From NCBI RefSeq assembly GCF_001439735.1, contig NZ_JYLN01000018.1, forward strand, positions 1-51,995: 51,995 nt of DNA, read 5' to 3'. The notes beneath the pieces are model-generated. The model was given only the letters and a program-made list of their open reading frames with translations. It made no database searches and was not told the origin of the DNA. Below are positions 32,808 to 43,805 of the stretch, piece after piece. The stretch's first letter is position 1. Each line of letters starts with the position of its first letter. This stretch comes from Pseudomonas paralactis (GTDB lineage Bacteria; Pseudomonadota; Gammaproteobacteria; Pseudomonadales; Pseudomonadaceae). The translations under genes were made by a program, and so were the position numbers.

Positions 32808-34154
32808 TCACAAGGCAGGAAAGTGAATCCTGAACGCCGCTCCACCCAACGCTGAATCCCCCAACGTCAATCGCGCGTGATAGCTTTCGATGATGTCCTT
32901 GACCACCGCCAGCCCGATCCCCTGCCCCGGGTGCTGGCGATCTAGCCGTTCGCCGCGTTGCAGGATTCGTGCGCGCTGGTCCGGTGGCACGCCTGGGCCA
33001 TCGTCTTCGATACACAGCTCAAGGCCGTCCAGGTTTTCCACCAGGCTGATACGCACTTGCTTGAGGCACAGGCGATAGGCGTTTTCCAGCAGGTTGCCGA
33101 GCATTTCGAGCAGCGCGCCTTTTTCGATGGGCACGTCGCACGCCGGCGGTAGATCAAAGGTCACGGTGACACGCTTGTCGCGGTAAACCTTCTCCAATGT
33201 ATCGCACAGGCTTTGCAGCACGGGCTCCAGGCGTACCTGGTGGCGCACCAGCCCGCTTTTACGCAGGCTGGCACGCTGCAATTGGTAGCCGATCTGCTGG
33301 CTCATGCGTTCGATCTGCGATTGCAATACCCACGCCTGGCTGCGCTCTTCGGGACGCTGGGCCATGTCTTCGCTCACGCCCTGCAAGACTGCCAGCGGAG
33401 TTTTCAAGCTGTGGGCCAAGTCATCAAGGGAGTCACGGTAGCGCGCACGCTGTTCGCGCTCGCTGTGCAGCAAACGGTTGAGGGAGCCGGTCAGGCGCAA
33501 CAGTTCGCGGGGGTGTTCTTCGCTGAGGCTTTCGCGGGTACCGCCTTCGATCTGGTCAAGTTCCTGACTCAGGCGCCGCAGGGCTTGCAAGCCCCAGGTC
33601 AGGCCCAGCCACAGCAGCGTCAACAGCACCAGCAGGGCTGCGCCGAACCCGAGGTAGAGGTTCTCGCGCAAGCCTTCGAGGGTTAGCTGGTACTCACGCA
33701 CTGGTTGCAGCGCGACAATGCTGAACGCGGCGCTCTTGCCCCCCAGCAGCCTGACCTCAACGTCATACACGAAGAATTCCTGGCCATTGGCCTCGCGGAT
33801 GCGCGCAAATTCATTACCGCGCCCGTCGTAGCGCGGTTTGTAGTTGATGTTTTCTTCCTGGGTCGCCCGCGAACGCCACACCAGATGGCCTTCGCGGTCG
33901 TAGATATAGCCGAGCAGGCGGCTGTCGGTAAGGTTGAAACGCTCGTCGGGCAACTGCGCCGGCATCAGCAGGCGGTTATTTTCCACCCGCGCCGCAGAAA
34001 TCAGGGTGGTCACATCCGACGCCAGACGCTGCTCGATGGAATCCTGCAACGCCAGGCTGAAGGCGCCTTGCATGGCCGGCAACAAGCCGAGCATAAACAG
34101 CACGGCCAGGGTGGCGGCCGCCAGCATCAGGCGCACACGTAGCGAGCGAATCAA
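32808..34154 (-). CDS. phoQ: Sensor histidine kinase PhoQ
   Basis: A 448-residue inner-membrane kinase of the Mg/cationic-peptide-responsive PhoPQ system. It shows a first membrane helix (about 7-30), a periplasmic sensor domain, a second helix (LYLGFGAALLVLLTLLWLGL), HAMP, the phosphorylation site LAHSLKTPLAVLQG, and the ATPase N and G boxes (ENAYRLCL, DDGPGVP, GQGIGLAVV). It matches the P. aeruginosa PhoQ pattern I know closely (MIRSLR-VRLML start, YDGRGNEF, RASLRKSGLVRH). It overlaps phoP by four bases. Confidence 0.94.
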   Translation of the reverse strand: MIRSLRVRLMLAAATLAVLFMLGLLPAMQGAFSLALQDSIEQRLASDVTTLISAARVENNRLLMPAQLPDERFNLTDSRLLGYIYDREGHLVWRSRATQEENINYKPRYDGRGNEFARIREANGQEFFVYDVEVRLLGGKSAAFSIVALQPVREYQLTLEGLRENLYLGFGAALLVLLTLLWLGLTWGLQALRRLSQELDQIEGGTRESLSEEHPRELLRLTGSLNRLLHSEREQRARYRDSLDDLAHSLKTPLAVLQGVSEDMAQRPEERSQAWVLQSQIERMSQQIGYQLQRASLRKSGLVRHQVRLEPVLQSLCDTLEKVYRDKRVTVTFDLPPACDVPIEKGALLEMLGNLLENAYRLCLKQVRISLVENLDGLELCIEDDGPGVPPDQRARILQRGERLDRQHPGQGIGLAVVKDIIESYHARLTLGDSALGGAAFRIHFPAL

Positions 34155-34828
34155 CGGCAGCGCTCATTGAACAGGTAACCCAAGCCGCGCACGGTATCGA
34201 TTGGCTTGAACCCGGCAGGGCCTTCCAGCTTGCGGCGCAGACGGCCGACCAGCACTTCGATCACGTTTGGGTCGCGCTCGTCGTCATCGGGGTAGAGCTG
34301 CTCCATCAAGCGGTCCTTGGCCACTACCTGTTGATGATGGCGCATCAAGTACTCAAGGATCCGATACTCATAGGCGGTCAACGCCAGCGGCTGTTCATCC
34401 AGGGAGGCCTGTTTGCGGTTAAGGTCCAGCAGCAAGGGCCCGGCGGTAATGGTGGACTGGGTAAAGCCGCTGGAGCGGCGCAGCAAGGCATTCATGCGCG
34501 CCTCCAGCTCTTCGAACTGGAAGGGTTTGACCACATAGTCGTCAGCACCTGCCGCCAAGCCTTCGACCTTGTCCTGCCAGTTGCCACGGGCGGTCAGGAT
34601 CAGGATCGGAAAGGTCTTGGCCTGGGTACGCAGTTGGCGGATCAGGTCCAGGCCGCCCATGCCCGGCAGGCCAAGGTCGACGATCGCCAGGTCATGGTTG
34701 AACTGGCCGGTCTGGTACAGGGCTTCCTCGGCATTGGCCACGGCTTCGACCACATGCCCGCTGTCAGTCAGGCGGGTAAACAGGTGATGACGCAGCAGCG
34801 CCTCATCTTCCACCACCAGCAATTTCAT
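34151..34828 (-). CDS. phoP: Response regulator PhoP
   Basis: An OmpR-type regulator of 225 residues: receiver domain with Asp51 as phospho-acceptor (MKLLVVEDEALLRHH start, AIVDLGLPGMGG), Thr in LILTARGNWQDKVEG, Lys in DDYVVKPF, and a C-terminal winged helix. Sequence pattern matches P. aeruginosa PhoP. The start at MKLLVV is backed by a GGAGAG ribosome site. It lies 18 bp after the small secreted-protein gene and is probably expressed from the same PhoP-regulated promoter. Confidence 0.95.
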   Translation of the reverse strand: MKLLVVEDEALLRHHLFTRLTDSGHVVEAVANAEEALYQTGQFNHDLAIVDLGLPGMGGLDLIRQLRTQAKTFPILILTARGNWQDKVEGLAAGADDYVVKPFQFEELEARMNALLRRSSGFTQSTITAGPLLLDLNRKQASLDEQPLALTAYEYRILEYLMRHHQQVVAKDRLMEQLYPDDDERDPNVIEVLVGRLRRKLEGPAGFKPIDTVRGLGYLFNERCR

Positions 34829-34846
34829 AAGGCTCTCCAAGGCAAT

Positions 34847-35155
34847 TCAACTGTCCGACAGAGGGATATCATAGCGGCCCTGCAAGTCTTGCGGGCGCAG
34901 TTTAATGCCATTGTACTGGCCCGTCAGGTGTGTGTAGCCGCTGCGATAGTCGGTTTGCGCAGCGGTAACGCCCAGGGCTTGGCCCCACGGCGCGGCCTGG
35001 GTGTTGACGTCTTCGAAGCTGACACGATGGATCAGGTTGCCGGACTTCCTGGGTTTTTCGCCGCCAAATGCCGCAAAGGCGCCATCACTGGCCTGCACGC
35101 CGGCAGTGGCACCGAGCATGGTTAACGCCAACATCAGCTTCTTGATCGCAGTCAT
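34847..35155 (-). CDS. Small secreted protein, first gene of the phoPQ operon
   Basis: A 102-residue protein with a Sec signal (MTAIKKLMLALTMLGATAGVQA, cleavage probably after QASDG start). The mature 80 residues are polar with Tyr and Gly, and contain no Cys. I do not recognise a family. It takes the place held by oprH in P. aeruginosa but is far too short to be the OprH barrel. Its promoter region carries four phased PhoP-type hexamers, so it is probably PhoP-activated. Confidence 0.8.
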   Translation of the reverse strand: MTAIKKLMLALTMLGATAGVQASDGAFAAFGGEKPRKSGNLIHRVSFEDVNTQAAPWGQALGVTAAQTDYRSGYTHLTGQYNGIKLRPQDLQGRYDIPLSDS

Positions 35156-35190
35156 GGTAGTTACCTCATACGCGTTTGGCTGTGAGGTCC

Positions 35191-35196
35191 AGAGTA
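35191..35196 (-). promoter_or_regulatory. Candidate -10 of the phoPQ operon promoter
   Basis: TACTCT on the minus strand lies 11 bases downstream of the nearest PhoP-type hexamer, the spacing usual for PhoP-activated promoters that lack a good -35. Confidence 0.45.
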
Positions 35197-35207
35197 CGCA
35201 GGGGCCC

Positions 35208-35246
35208 CTGAACTCCCCCTGAACAGGCTCTTAACCACACCTGAAC
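35208..35246 (-). promoter_or_regulatory. Four phased PhoP-type hexamers
   Basis: On the plus strand CTGAAC, CTGAAC, CTTAAC and CTGAAC begin at 35208, 35219, 35230 and 35241, each exactly 11 bases apart; on the minus strand they read GTTCAG or GTTAAG. PhoP/OmpR-type regulators bind hexamer direct repeats at 11-base spacing, so this looks like two adjacent PhoP dimer sites. Confidence 0.8.
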
Positions 35247-35292
35247 CGCGCCGGACTATCCACTGGCCCATCAACTGGGCAAAATACCGCGC

Positions 35293-36009
35293 ATGACGCC
35301 CCTACCCTCTTGCTGCACCCCGCTGGATGCCCATTGGCCGCTGCCGGTTGCCTTACCCGGCACGGTGTTTTTGAGCACCCGATTCGATCCAGCCTTATTG
35401 GACGCCGGCGATTTCCAACGCAGCGCCGTGCCGCCGCCGGCGAGCATCCAGCGCTCGGTTGCCAAGCGCCAGGCGGAGTTTCTCGCCGGGCGCCTGTGCG
35501 CCCGCGAAGCGCTGCAACGACTGGATAACCTCAACTGCATCCCGGCCATCGGTGAAGATCGCGCGCCGGTCTGGCCTGGGCATATCAGTGGTTCCATCAC
35601 CCACAGCACCGGGCATGCCGCGGCCATTGTCGGGCACAAGGCGCAGTGGCGCGGGTTGGGCATGGATCTGGAGAATGTGCTGACACTTGAGCGGGCGGAG
35701 CGTTTGGTCGGGGAAATTCTGACAGCCGATGAGTTGCAGCGCATGGTGGCCATACCGCGTGAGCTGCATGGGTTGTTGGTGACGCTGACGTTTTCGGTCA
35801 AGGAGAGTCTGTTCAAGGCGCTCTACCCCATCGTGCAAAAGCGTTTTTACTTTGAACATGCCGAGGTGTTGGGGTGGTCGCAGGCTGGGGATGTGCGGCT
35901 GCGGTTGCTCACGGACCTTTCTGAAGAATGGAACCATGGCAAAGAGCTTGAAGGCCAGTTTGTGGTGCAAGGGGAGCAGTTATTGAGCCTGGTGGCTATC
36001 GCAAGATAG
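35293..36009 (+). CDS. 4'-phosphopantetheinyl transferase (PcpS/EntD type)
   Basis: A 238-residue transferase that moves phosphopantetheine from CoA to carrier proteins. It shows the Sfp/EntD motifs: GSITHSTGHAAAIV, GMDLENV (Mg ligands) and FSVKESLFKAL. In pseudomonads the single PcpS enzyme activates fatty-acid ACP as well as siderophore synthetases, so acpP in this window is a likely substrate. It is divergent from the phoPQ operon. The stop codon TAG is also the first base triplet of the REP element that follows. Confidence 0.9.
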   Translation: MTPLPSCCTPLDAHWPLPVALPGTVFLSTRFDPALLDAGDFQRSAVPPPASIQRSVAKRQAEFLAGRLCAREALQRLDNLNCIPAIGEDRAPVWPGHISGSITHSTGHAAAIVGHKAQWRGLGMDLENVLTLERAERLVGEILTADELQRMVAIPRELHGLLVTLTFSVKESLFKALYPIVQKRFYFEHAEVLGWSQAGDVRLRLLTDLSEEWNHGKELEGQFVVQGEQLLSLVAIAR

Positions 36010-36102
36010 GAGCGAGCTTGCTCGCGAAAAATTCACCGGCGCCGCGTTTAATCAGGAAGCACGCGTTATCGTTGACGTTTTTCGCGAGCGAGCTCGCTCC
36101 TA
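36007..36102. repeat. REP doublet of a third type (TAGGAGCGAGCTTGCTCGCGA)
   Basis: A left copy TAGGAGCGAGCTTGCTCGCG and an inverted right copy CGCGAGCGAGCTCGCTCCTA face each other. It starts at the pcpS-like stop codon and ends 12 bp from the histidine-kinase stop. The core differs from the other REPINs in this window. Confidence 0.9.
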
Positions 36103-36113
36103 CAGTCCGGGTG

Positions 36114-37724
36114 TCAGGGCTTATCTTGATCTCTGGGCCAACTGAGGCTGAAGCACGCCCCGCCCAAATTGTTGCTCTTGCTGATCAACGCCCGCCCGCC
36201 ATGCCAATAGATGATCCGCCGCACAATCGACAGGCCCAGGCCATGACCACCCGAGGCGCGGGTACGGCTGTCGTCCAGGCGCAGGAACGGTGTGAAAATT
36301 CGCTCCCAGGCGCTCTCCGGCACGCCGGGACCATCGTCCTCTACATCGATGCGGCAACGCAGTTGTCCAACCTGGTAACTGATCAGCACCTGGCCTTTGG
36401 CGTGGCGCATGGCGTTACTCACCAGGTTTTGCAAGGCGCGGTGCAGGTAACGCGGCTCAGCGTCGACCCACGCGTCTTCCCAGTGGGCCGATGACAGGCA
36501 AACACCGCGAGTCACGGCCACCTGCGGGCGCAGTGGCGACAATTCGCCGATGACTTGATCAAGCAGCGCATCGAGATCCACGCGCTGGAAATTCAACTCC
36601 GGCGCGCCCTGCTCCAGACGCGCATAGGTGAGCATTTCATCCACCAGGCCATCGAGGTCCTGGATATCGCCATCCATGCCTTCCAGGTATTTACGCCGTG
36701 CCTCGGGAGTGGCAGCGTCGCCAATCATCTCCAGACCAAAGCGCAGGCGCGCTACCGGCGTGCGCAGTTCGTGGGACACCGCACGCACCAGTTCGCGCTG
36801 AATCGCCAGCAATTGCTGCAGGTGTTCGGCCATGCCATTGAACGCGGCCGCCAGGCGCCCCACCGAGTCGGCACCCCGGGCCGGTACGCGCACTTCCAGG
36901 TTGCCCTTGGCGATACGCGTCGCGGCCGCCTCCAGACCTTTGAGCCGACGCTCCAGCTGGCGCACCAGTAAATAGACGATTAAACCGATCAGGGTCAGGC
37001 CGATCAAGGTGATCAGAATCAGCCACTGCGCCGGGTACGGGTTCATTTGATAGAGCGGGCCGATTTCCAGCACCCACGGCGTACCGACCATGCCGGCGAA
37101 TACGCGGATCGAATCGCCGCCCTTGCCGAGGGCCATCACCGTATCGCCTTCCGCTACGCGACGGCGCTGGTCGTCGTCCATGTCGGCCTGATCAAGGGCC
37201 ACCAAGTGCATCTCAAAACCAAAGCCCTTGGCCTGCTTGATGTCGGCCAGGCGTTGCGGCTGCTCGGCCACAGGAAAACGCACCAGTTCGTCGGCCAGCA
37301 GGTAAATAGTCGCACGGGCCAATTGCTCGCTGATCTGCTGTACTTCACCGGTGAGCACCAGTTGTTCCTGTTCACTGACCAGTCGCAGTACCCGCGCCGC
37401 ATGAGGGCCGGTCTGTTCCACCAGCACCTGGCCGCGTTGCAGGCGGTTGCGCTGGCCAAGGTCCAGTTGCGCCTCCGTGAACGTGCGCAGCTCCAGTGGA
37501 ATGCCCAGCAAGCGCTCCCACACTGCCAATGCACGCAGCCGCTCGATGGTGTTCATCGATTGCAGGTTATCGCCCATCAGGGCAAAGGTGCCGTGGGCCA
37601 GGCGCTCGCGGTATTGGCCGCTGCGCACGTCGTTGAGCAGGTGCAACGCCAGGGCGCCGAGCAACGCCACCAGGATCAGCGCCGCGCACATGCCGCCGTA
37701 GATGCGCAGGAAGATCGAGTTCAC
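36114..37724 (-). CDS. RstB-like sensor histidine kinase
   Basis: A 536-residue membrane kinase. It has an N-terminal helix (MCAALILVALLGALALHL), a long periplasmic domain, a second helix (WLILITLIGLTLIGLIVYLLV), HAMP, the phospho-acceptor VSHELRTPVARLRFGLEM, and the ATPase motifs (NLVSNAMRHA, DDGPGVP, GGHGLGLSIVRRI). It overlaps its response regulator by four bases. In P. aeruginosa the pair next to nrdA (PA1157-PA1158) has the same gene order; the signal sensed is unknown. Confidence 0.88.
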   Translation of the reverse strand: MNSIFLRIYGGMCAALILVALLGALALHLLNDVRSGQYRERLAHGTFALMGDNLQSMNTIERLRALAVWERLLGIPLELRTFTEAQLDLGQRNRLQRGQVLVEQTGPHAARVLRLVSEQEQLVLTGEVQQISEQLARATIYLLADELVRFPVAEQPQRLADIKQAKGFGFEMHLVALDQADMDDDQRRRVAEGDTVMALGKGGDSIRVFAGMVGTPWVLEIGPLYQMNPYPAQWLILITLIGLTLIGLIVYLLVRQLERRLKGLEAAATRIAKGNLEVRVPARGADSVGRLAAAFNGMAEHLQQLLAIQRELVRAVSHELRTPVARLRFGLEMIGDAATPEARRKYLEGMDGDIQDLDGLVDEMLTYARLEQGAPELNFQRVDLDALLDQVIGELSPLRPQVAVTRGVCLSSAHWEDAWVDAEPRYLHRALQNLVSNAMRHAKGQVLISYQVGQLRCRIDVEDDGPGVPESAWERIFTPFLRLDDSRTRASGGHGLGLSIVRRIIYWHGGRALISKSNNLGGACFSLSWPRDQDKP

Positions 37725-38446
37725 AGCGACATGTCGGCAGCGGCTTCGGGGACGAACAGGTAGCCTTTGCTGCGGATGGTCTTGATCAGGCGTGGGTGGA
37801 TCGGGTCGTCGCCGATCTTCGGTCGAATGCGCGAGATGCGCACATCAATGGAGCGGTCCTGACCGTCGTAGCCAATGCCGCGCAGGGCGATGAAGATTTC
37901 TTCCCGGGACAGGATGCGCCCGGCATTCGCGACCAATAGCCACAGCAGGTCGAATTCGGCGCTGGTCAGTTCGATCCCGCCATCGTGCAGCCAGGCTTCG
38001 CGCAGCGCGTTGTCCACCACCAGTGGGCCGAACTGCAGGCGGCGCTGGCTTTCCCCCGCCGCCGGTAACGCAGGCTCGCTGCGCCGCAATAGGGCCTGAA
38101 TACGCGCCAGTAACAGGCGCGGGCGCACGGGCTTGCACACATAGTCGTCGGCGCCCATGTCCAGGCCCTGTACCTGGTCCATGTCGTCGGTGCGCGCGGT
38201 GAGCATCAGGATCACGCCCTCATAACGCTCGCGAACTTTGCGACAGATGCTCAGGCCATCTTCGCCGGGCAGCATCAGGTCGAGGATTACCAGGTCTGGC
38301 TGTTCGGCAATGATGCGCGCTGCGGCCCTTGCACCATCGCTTTCCACCGAAACGCGCAGGCCGTTGCTTTCCAGATACTCACGGGTTAACTCGGCGAGTC
38401 GCTCGTCATCCTCGATGATCAGTATTTGCCAGGCTTCCTGCTCCAT
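37721..38446 (-). CDS. RstA-like response regulator
   Basis: A 241-residue OmpR-type regulator with the receiver Asp56 in LVILDLMLPGEDG, the conserved Thr in LMLTARTDD and Lys in DDYVCKPVRP. The C-terminal winged helix ends TIRSKGYLFVPEAA. It shares an operon with the kinase downstream. A REPIN separates it from the nrdA promoter region. Confidence 0.88.
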   Translation of the reverse strand: MEQEAWQILIIEDDERLAELTREYLESNGLRVSVESDGARAAARIIAEQPDLVILDLMLPGEDGLSICRKVRERYEGVILMLTARTDDMDQVQGLDMGADDYVCKPVRPRLLLARIQALLRRSEPALPAAGESQRRLQFGPLVVDNALREAWLHDGGIELTSAEFDLLWLLVANAGRILSREEIFIALRGIGYDGQDRSIDVRISRIRPKIGDDPIHPRLIKTIRSKGYLFVPEAAADMSL

Positions 38447-38509
38447 GCCCTACCTCGTTGTTATTAGAATTTCTTCTGGCCGACACAATCGAATGTGAAA
38501 TACGGTCGG

Positions 38510-38599
38510 TGTGGGAGCTGGCTTGCCTGCGATGGCGGTAGGTCAGCGAGCCTGTGGGTGGCTGATACACCGCCATCGCAGGCAAGCCAGCTCCCACAT
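38510..38599. repeat. REPIN, GTGGGAGCTGGCTTGCC type
   Basis: The left arm GTGGGAGCTGGCTTGCCTGC and the right arm GCAGGCAAGCCAGCTCCCAC are perfect inverted copies, flanked by GATGGCGG and CCGCCATC. It lies about 65 bp upstream of the RstA-like start. Confidence 0.92.
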
Positions 38600-38853
38600 A
38601 TTGATCTTCAGCAGGCATAGCCTGTTTGTCATGTTTTGAGGGCATAACAAAGGCCGATTGTAGCCATGGCCCAACCCTTAAACACAAGCCGGGAATTCCA
38701 TTCGGTGATGGCGTTTTTTTGTGATAGGGTTCGCGCCCTCAAAATTCCAAGCGGCGGTTTGTACCTTGGAATATTCGGTGACAAACGGTGTGATCCAGTA
38801 GTAATGCGGCCTACACGGGTGTTCCATGATTCATACACATTTTACTCACAGCG

Positions 38854-38862
38854 TTATCCACA
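38854..38862 (+). promoter_or_regulatory. DnaA box in the nrdA promoter
   Basis: TTATCCACA is a perfect match to the high-affinity DnaA-box consensus. It lies 27 bp before the first NrdR box. DnaA boxes upstream of nrdA are known in E. coli and other bacteria and tie dNTP supply to replication. Confidence 0.8.
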
Positions 38863-38888
38863 GGTAGTGCGTTGCTAACCCCCCGAAA

Positions 38889-38902
38889 ACGCATTATCTT
38901 GT
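38889..38902 (+). promoter_or_regulatory. NrdR box 1
   Basis: ACGCATTATCTTGT matches the NrdR consensus ACACWATATCTWGT at 12 of 14 positions. NrdR represses ribonucleotide reductase genes by binding paired boxes. Confidence 0.7.
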
Positions 38903-38919
38903 ACCTCGGCGCTAAAAAA

Positions 38920-38933
38920 ACCCTACATGTAGG
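38920..38933 (+). promoter_or_regulatory. NrdR box 2, within a longer palindrome
   Basis: ACCCTACATGTAGG matches the NrdR consensus at 10 of 14 positions and begins exactly 31 bp after box 1, the usual spacing of a functional pair. It is the centre of a perfect 22-bp palindrome (ACCCTACATGTAGGGT plus flanking A and T runs). Confidence 0.6.
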
Positions 38934-38939
38934 GTTTTA

Positions 38940-39306
38940 AGCGAAAAACCAAACACAAGTCAGACCAGAAACTCAAGCGCTTTCTTGCTCACGTTTGGTT
39001 GAACCAAAGCATTTTTTCAAAGCCCAAACCGCGCACGCGGATGGCAGCCGTTTTCCAGCCCGATTGGCAGAAGACGGTACGGGTGTTGCAGGGCTTGAAC
39101 CAGGCCACTGTCACCCACCAGGAATACGGCGAAGGGCTCCCCGGCCCCGAGCCAAAAGACTTCGGCATGGAAGCGGCGCGATGAGCTCCCTTCCTCCTGT
39201 CCCGAAGTTGTTATGCCAGGCCCAGGCCTGCTGTAAGTGCTTCAGGACGGAACGGTGGGCACCTTGATGGTGCCCAAATAAATATAGAATGTGGAGACAA
39301 CCCCCC
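38940..39306 (+). promoter_or_regulatory. Leader of nrdA
   Basis: About 365 bp without a firm gene. A seven-base stem (GGGCACC at 39257-39263, GGTGCCC at 39269-39275) lies about 30 bp before the ATG, near the ribosome site GGAGA. A short open frame (39041-39184, starting MAAVFQPDW) has no clear ribosome site. I see no riboswitch. Confidence 0.5.
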
Positions 39307-42201
<2,895 letters not shown>

Positions 42202-42236
42202 GCTGAACCTGCCCTGGGTTTAACCACCCAAGGCAG

Positions 42237-42276
42237 AAAAGCCCCCGATACACCTAGGGTGTATCGGGGGCTTTTT
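42237..42276 (+). terminator. Rho-independent terminator of nrdA
   Basis: A stem of about 18 pairs (AAAAGCCCCCGATACACC with its complement GGTGTATCGGGGGCTTTT) and a T run lie 36 bp after the nrdA stop. A second, smaller stem (CTGCC...GGCAG) precedes it. Confidence 0.95.
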
Positions 42277-42347
42277 CTTGGGCGGGCATAAAGCCCCTGT
42301 TGCGCTGCTGCTCGATCAATAACTGATTGGCAGCATGAAGCAGATAC

Positions 42348-42444
42348 AAATGTGGGAGGGGGCTTGCTCCCGATAGTGTGGTGTCAGTCAATGGATACTT
42401 GACTGATACACCGCTATCGGGGGCAGGCCCCCTCCCACATTTTG
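42348..42444. repeat. REPIN, GGGAGGGGGCTTGC type
   Basis: The left arm ATGTGGGAGGGGGCTTGC and the right arm GGCCCCCTCCCACAT are inverted. The arms differ by single bases (GCTCCCG against CGGGGGCAGG). It lies between the convergent nrdA and flgE. Confidence 0.9.
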
Positions 42445-42457
42445 AAGCACTAACCTA

Positions 42458-43774
42458 TCAGGTCATCTGGATGATGGTCTGCATGATGGTGCTTTGGGTG
42501 GAGATGGTTTTTGCGTTTGCCTGGTAGTTGCTCTGGGCCTTGATCAGGTCCACCAGCTCGTTGGTCAGGTTGACGTTGGAAGCTTCCAGGGAGGAGGCCT
42601 TGATCGAGCCCAGTGTGCCAGCTTGCGGCGCGTCGTAACCCGGCTGGCCCGATGCGAAGGTTTCTTTCCAGGTCGTACCGCCGGCGGGTTGCAGGCCCTG
42701 CTCGTTGTTGAAGCTGGCCAGGGAGATCTGGCCAATGGCCTTGCTCTGCTGGTTACTGAAGGTGGCGAACAGCACACCGCTGCCGTCAATCTTCAGGCCG
42801 GTGATCTGGCCGGTGGCGTAACCATCGGTGACCGGCGGGTTACGGTAGCTGGCCGAGTTGTACTGGGTAATGTTGGCCATGTTGATGGCAATGCCATCCG
42901 CGTTCGCCGTAGCATCGTTGGCCTTCCACACGCCGTCAGTCACGGTGCCGGGTACCCAATCCTTGATGGTCAAGGTCGTGCCGGCCACGCCGCCGGTCAT
43001 GATGCTCTTGAGATTACCGGCACCATCGAAGGCCAGCGTCGACGGCACTGGCGCTTTCACATCAGCACCGGTACCGGTAGGCGCGGAACCGTCAGGGTTG
43101 CGGCCGTCGATCAAGGTGTAGGACTGCCACTGGTTGGCATCGGTTTTCACCAGGTATTGCACCATCGGGTGGGCGTTACCCTGGGAGTCATACAACGTGG
43201 TGCTGTACTGGGTGGTGAAGGTCTCGGTTTTGGTGGGATCGAACGGCTTCTTGGTCTGGTCGATCACCGGCTCCGAGGAGTTCAGGTTACTGGAGGAGTC
43301 CACCTTGGTGGACGCCTTCGGTGGCAGGTTCGACAGGTTCAGTTGCAGGTCGACCAGGCCACCCTTGGCGATCTTGCCGTTGTCATCGGCAGCATAACCC
43401 TGCAGACGCGAAGTGCCGGTGTTGTTGGTGATGTAGCCGTCCTTGTCCGCACGGAAAGCACCGCTGCGGGTGTACTCCAGCGAGCCGTCGCTGCCCTTCT
43501 GCACGAAGAAGCCGCCGCCCTGGATCGCCATGTCGAGGATCCCGCCGCCACCGTTGACGTCGCCCTGGGTGAACTGCTGGGACACTGCCGCCAGGTTCAC
43601 ACCGTTGCCAATGGTGTTCTGGCCGGTACCCAGCTTGGAGGCTGCGTAGATATCAGCGAACTCCGCACGGGATGACTTGAAGCCAGTGGTCGCGACGTTG
43701 GCGATGTTGTTGCCGGTCACGTCCAGTTGTTTGTTGGCCGCATAGAGGCCGCTAAGGCCGATATTAAAAGACAT
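42458..43774 (-). CDS. flgE: Flagellar hook protein FlgE
   Basis: Structural subunit of the flagellar hook, exported by the flagellar type III system. The 438-residue protein has the N-terminal rod/hook motif NIGLSGLYAANKQLDVTGNNIANVATTGFKSS, a low-complexity middle domain, and the C-terminal heptad region LTNELVDLIKAQSNYQANAKTIST. It is the last gene of flgBCDE here. No flgF follows; nrdA lies beyond, so the rest of the rod/ring genes must be elsewhere. Confidence 0.96.
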   Translation of the reverse strand: MSFNIGLSGLYAANKQLDVTGNNIANVATTGFKSSRAEFADIYAASKLGTGQNTIGNGVNLAAVSQQFTQGDVNGGGGILDMAIQGGGFFVQKGSDGSLEYTRSGAFRADKDGYITNNTGTSRLQGYAADDNGKIAKGGLVDLQLNLSNLPPKASTKVDSSSNLNSSEPVIDQTKKPFDPTKTETFTTQYSTTLYDSQGNAHPMVQYLVKTDANQWQSYTLIDGRNPDGSAPTGTGADVKAPVPSTLAFDGAGNLKSIMTGGVAGTTLTIKDWVPGTVTDGVWKANDATANADGIAINMANITQYNSASYRNPPVTDGYATGQITGLKIDGSGVLFATFSNQQSKAIGQISLASFNNEQGLQPAGGTTWKETFASGQPGYDAPQAGTLGSIKASSLEASNVNLTNELVDLIKAQSNYQANAKTISTQSTIMQTIIQMT

Positions 43775-43805
43775 GTTTCTCTCCCTCTGCCGTATTTAGC
43801 CGGCT

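Noticed and set aside
34847..35155. Truncated oprH
   Set aside because: Although it is in the oprH position, the sequence has no OprH barrel pattern and has its own complete signal peptide and stop.
39081..39200. Possible cobalamin riboswitch before nrdA (GCCACTG motif seen)
   Set aside because: Other conserved boxes (CCCGCAACTGT-type and the AGGAGACC-type B12 box) are absent.
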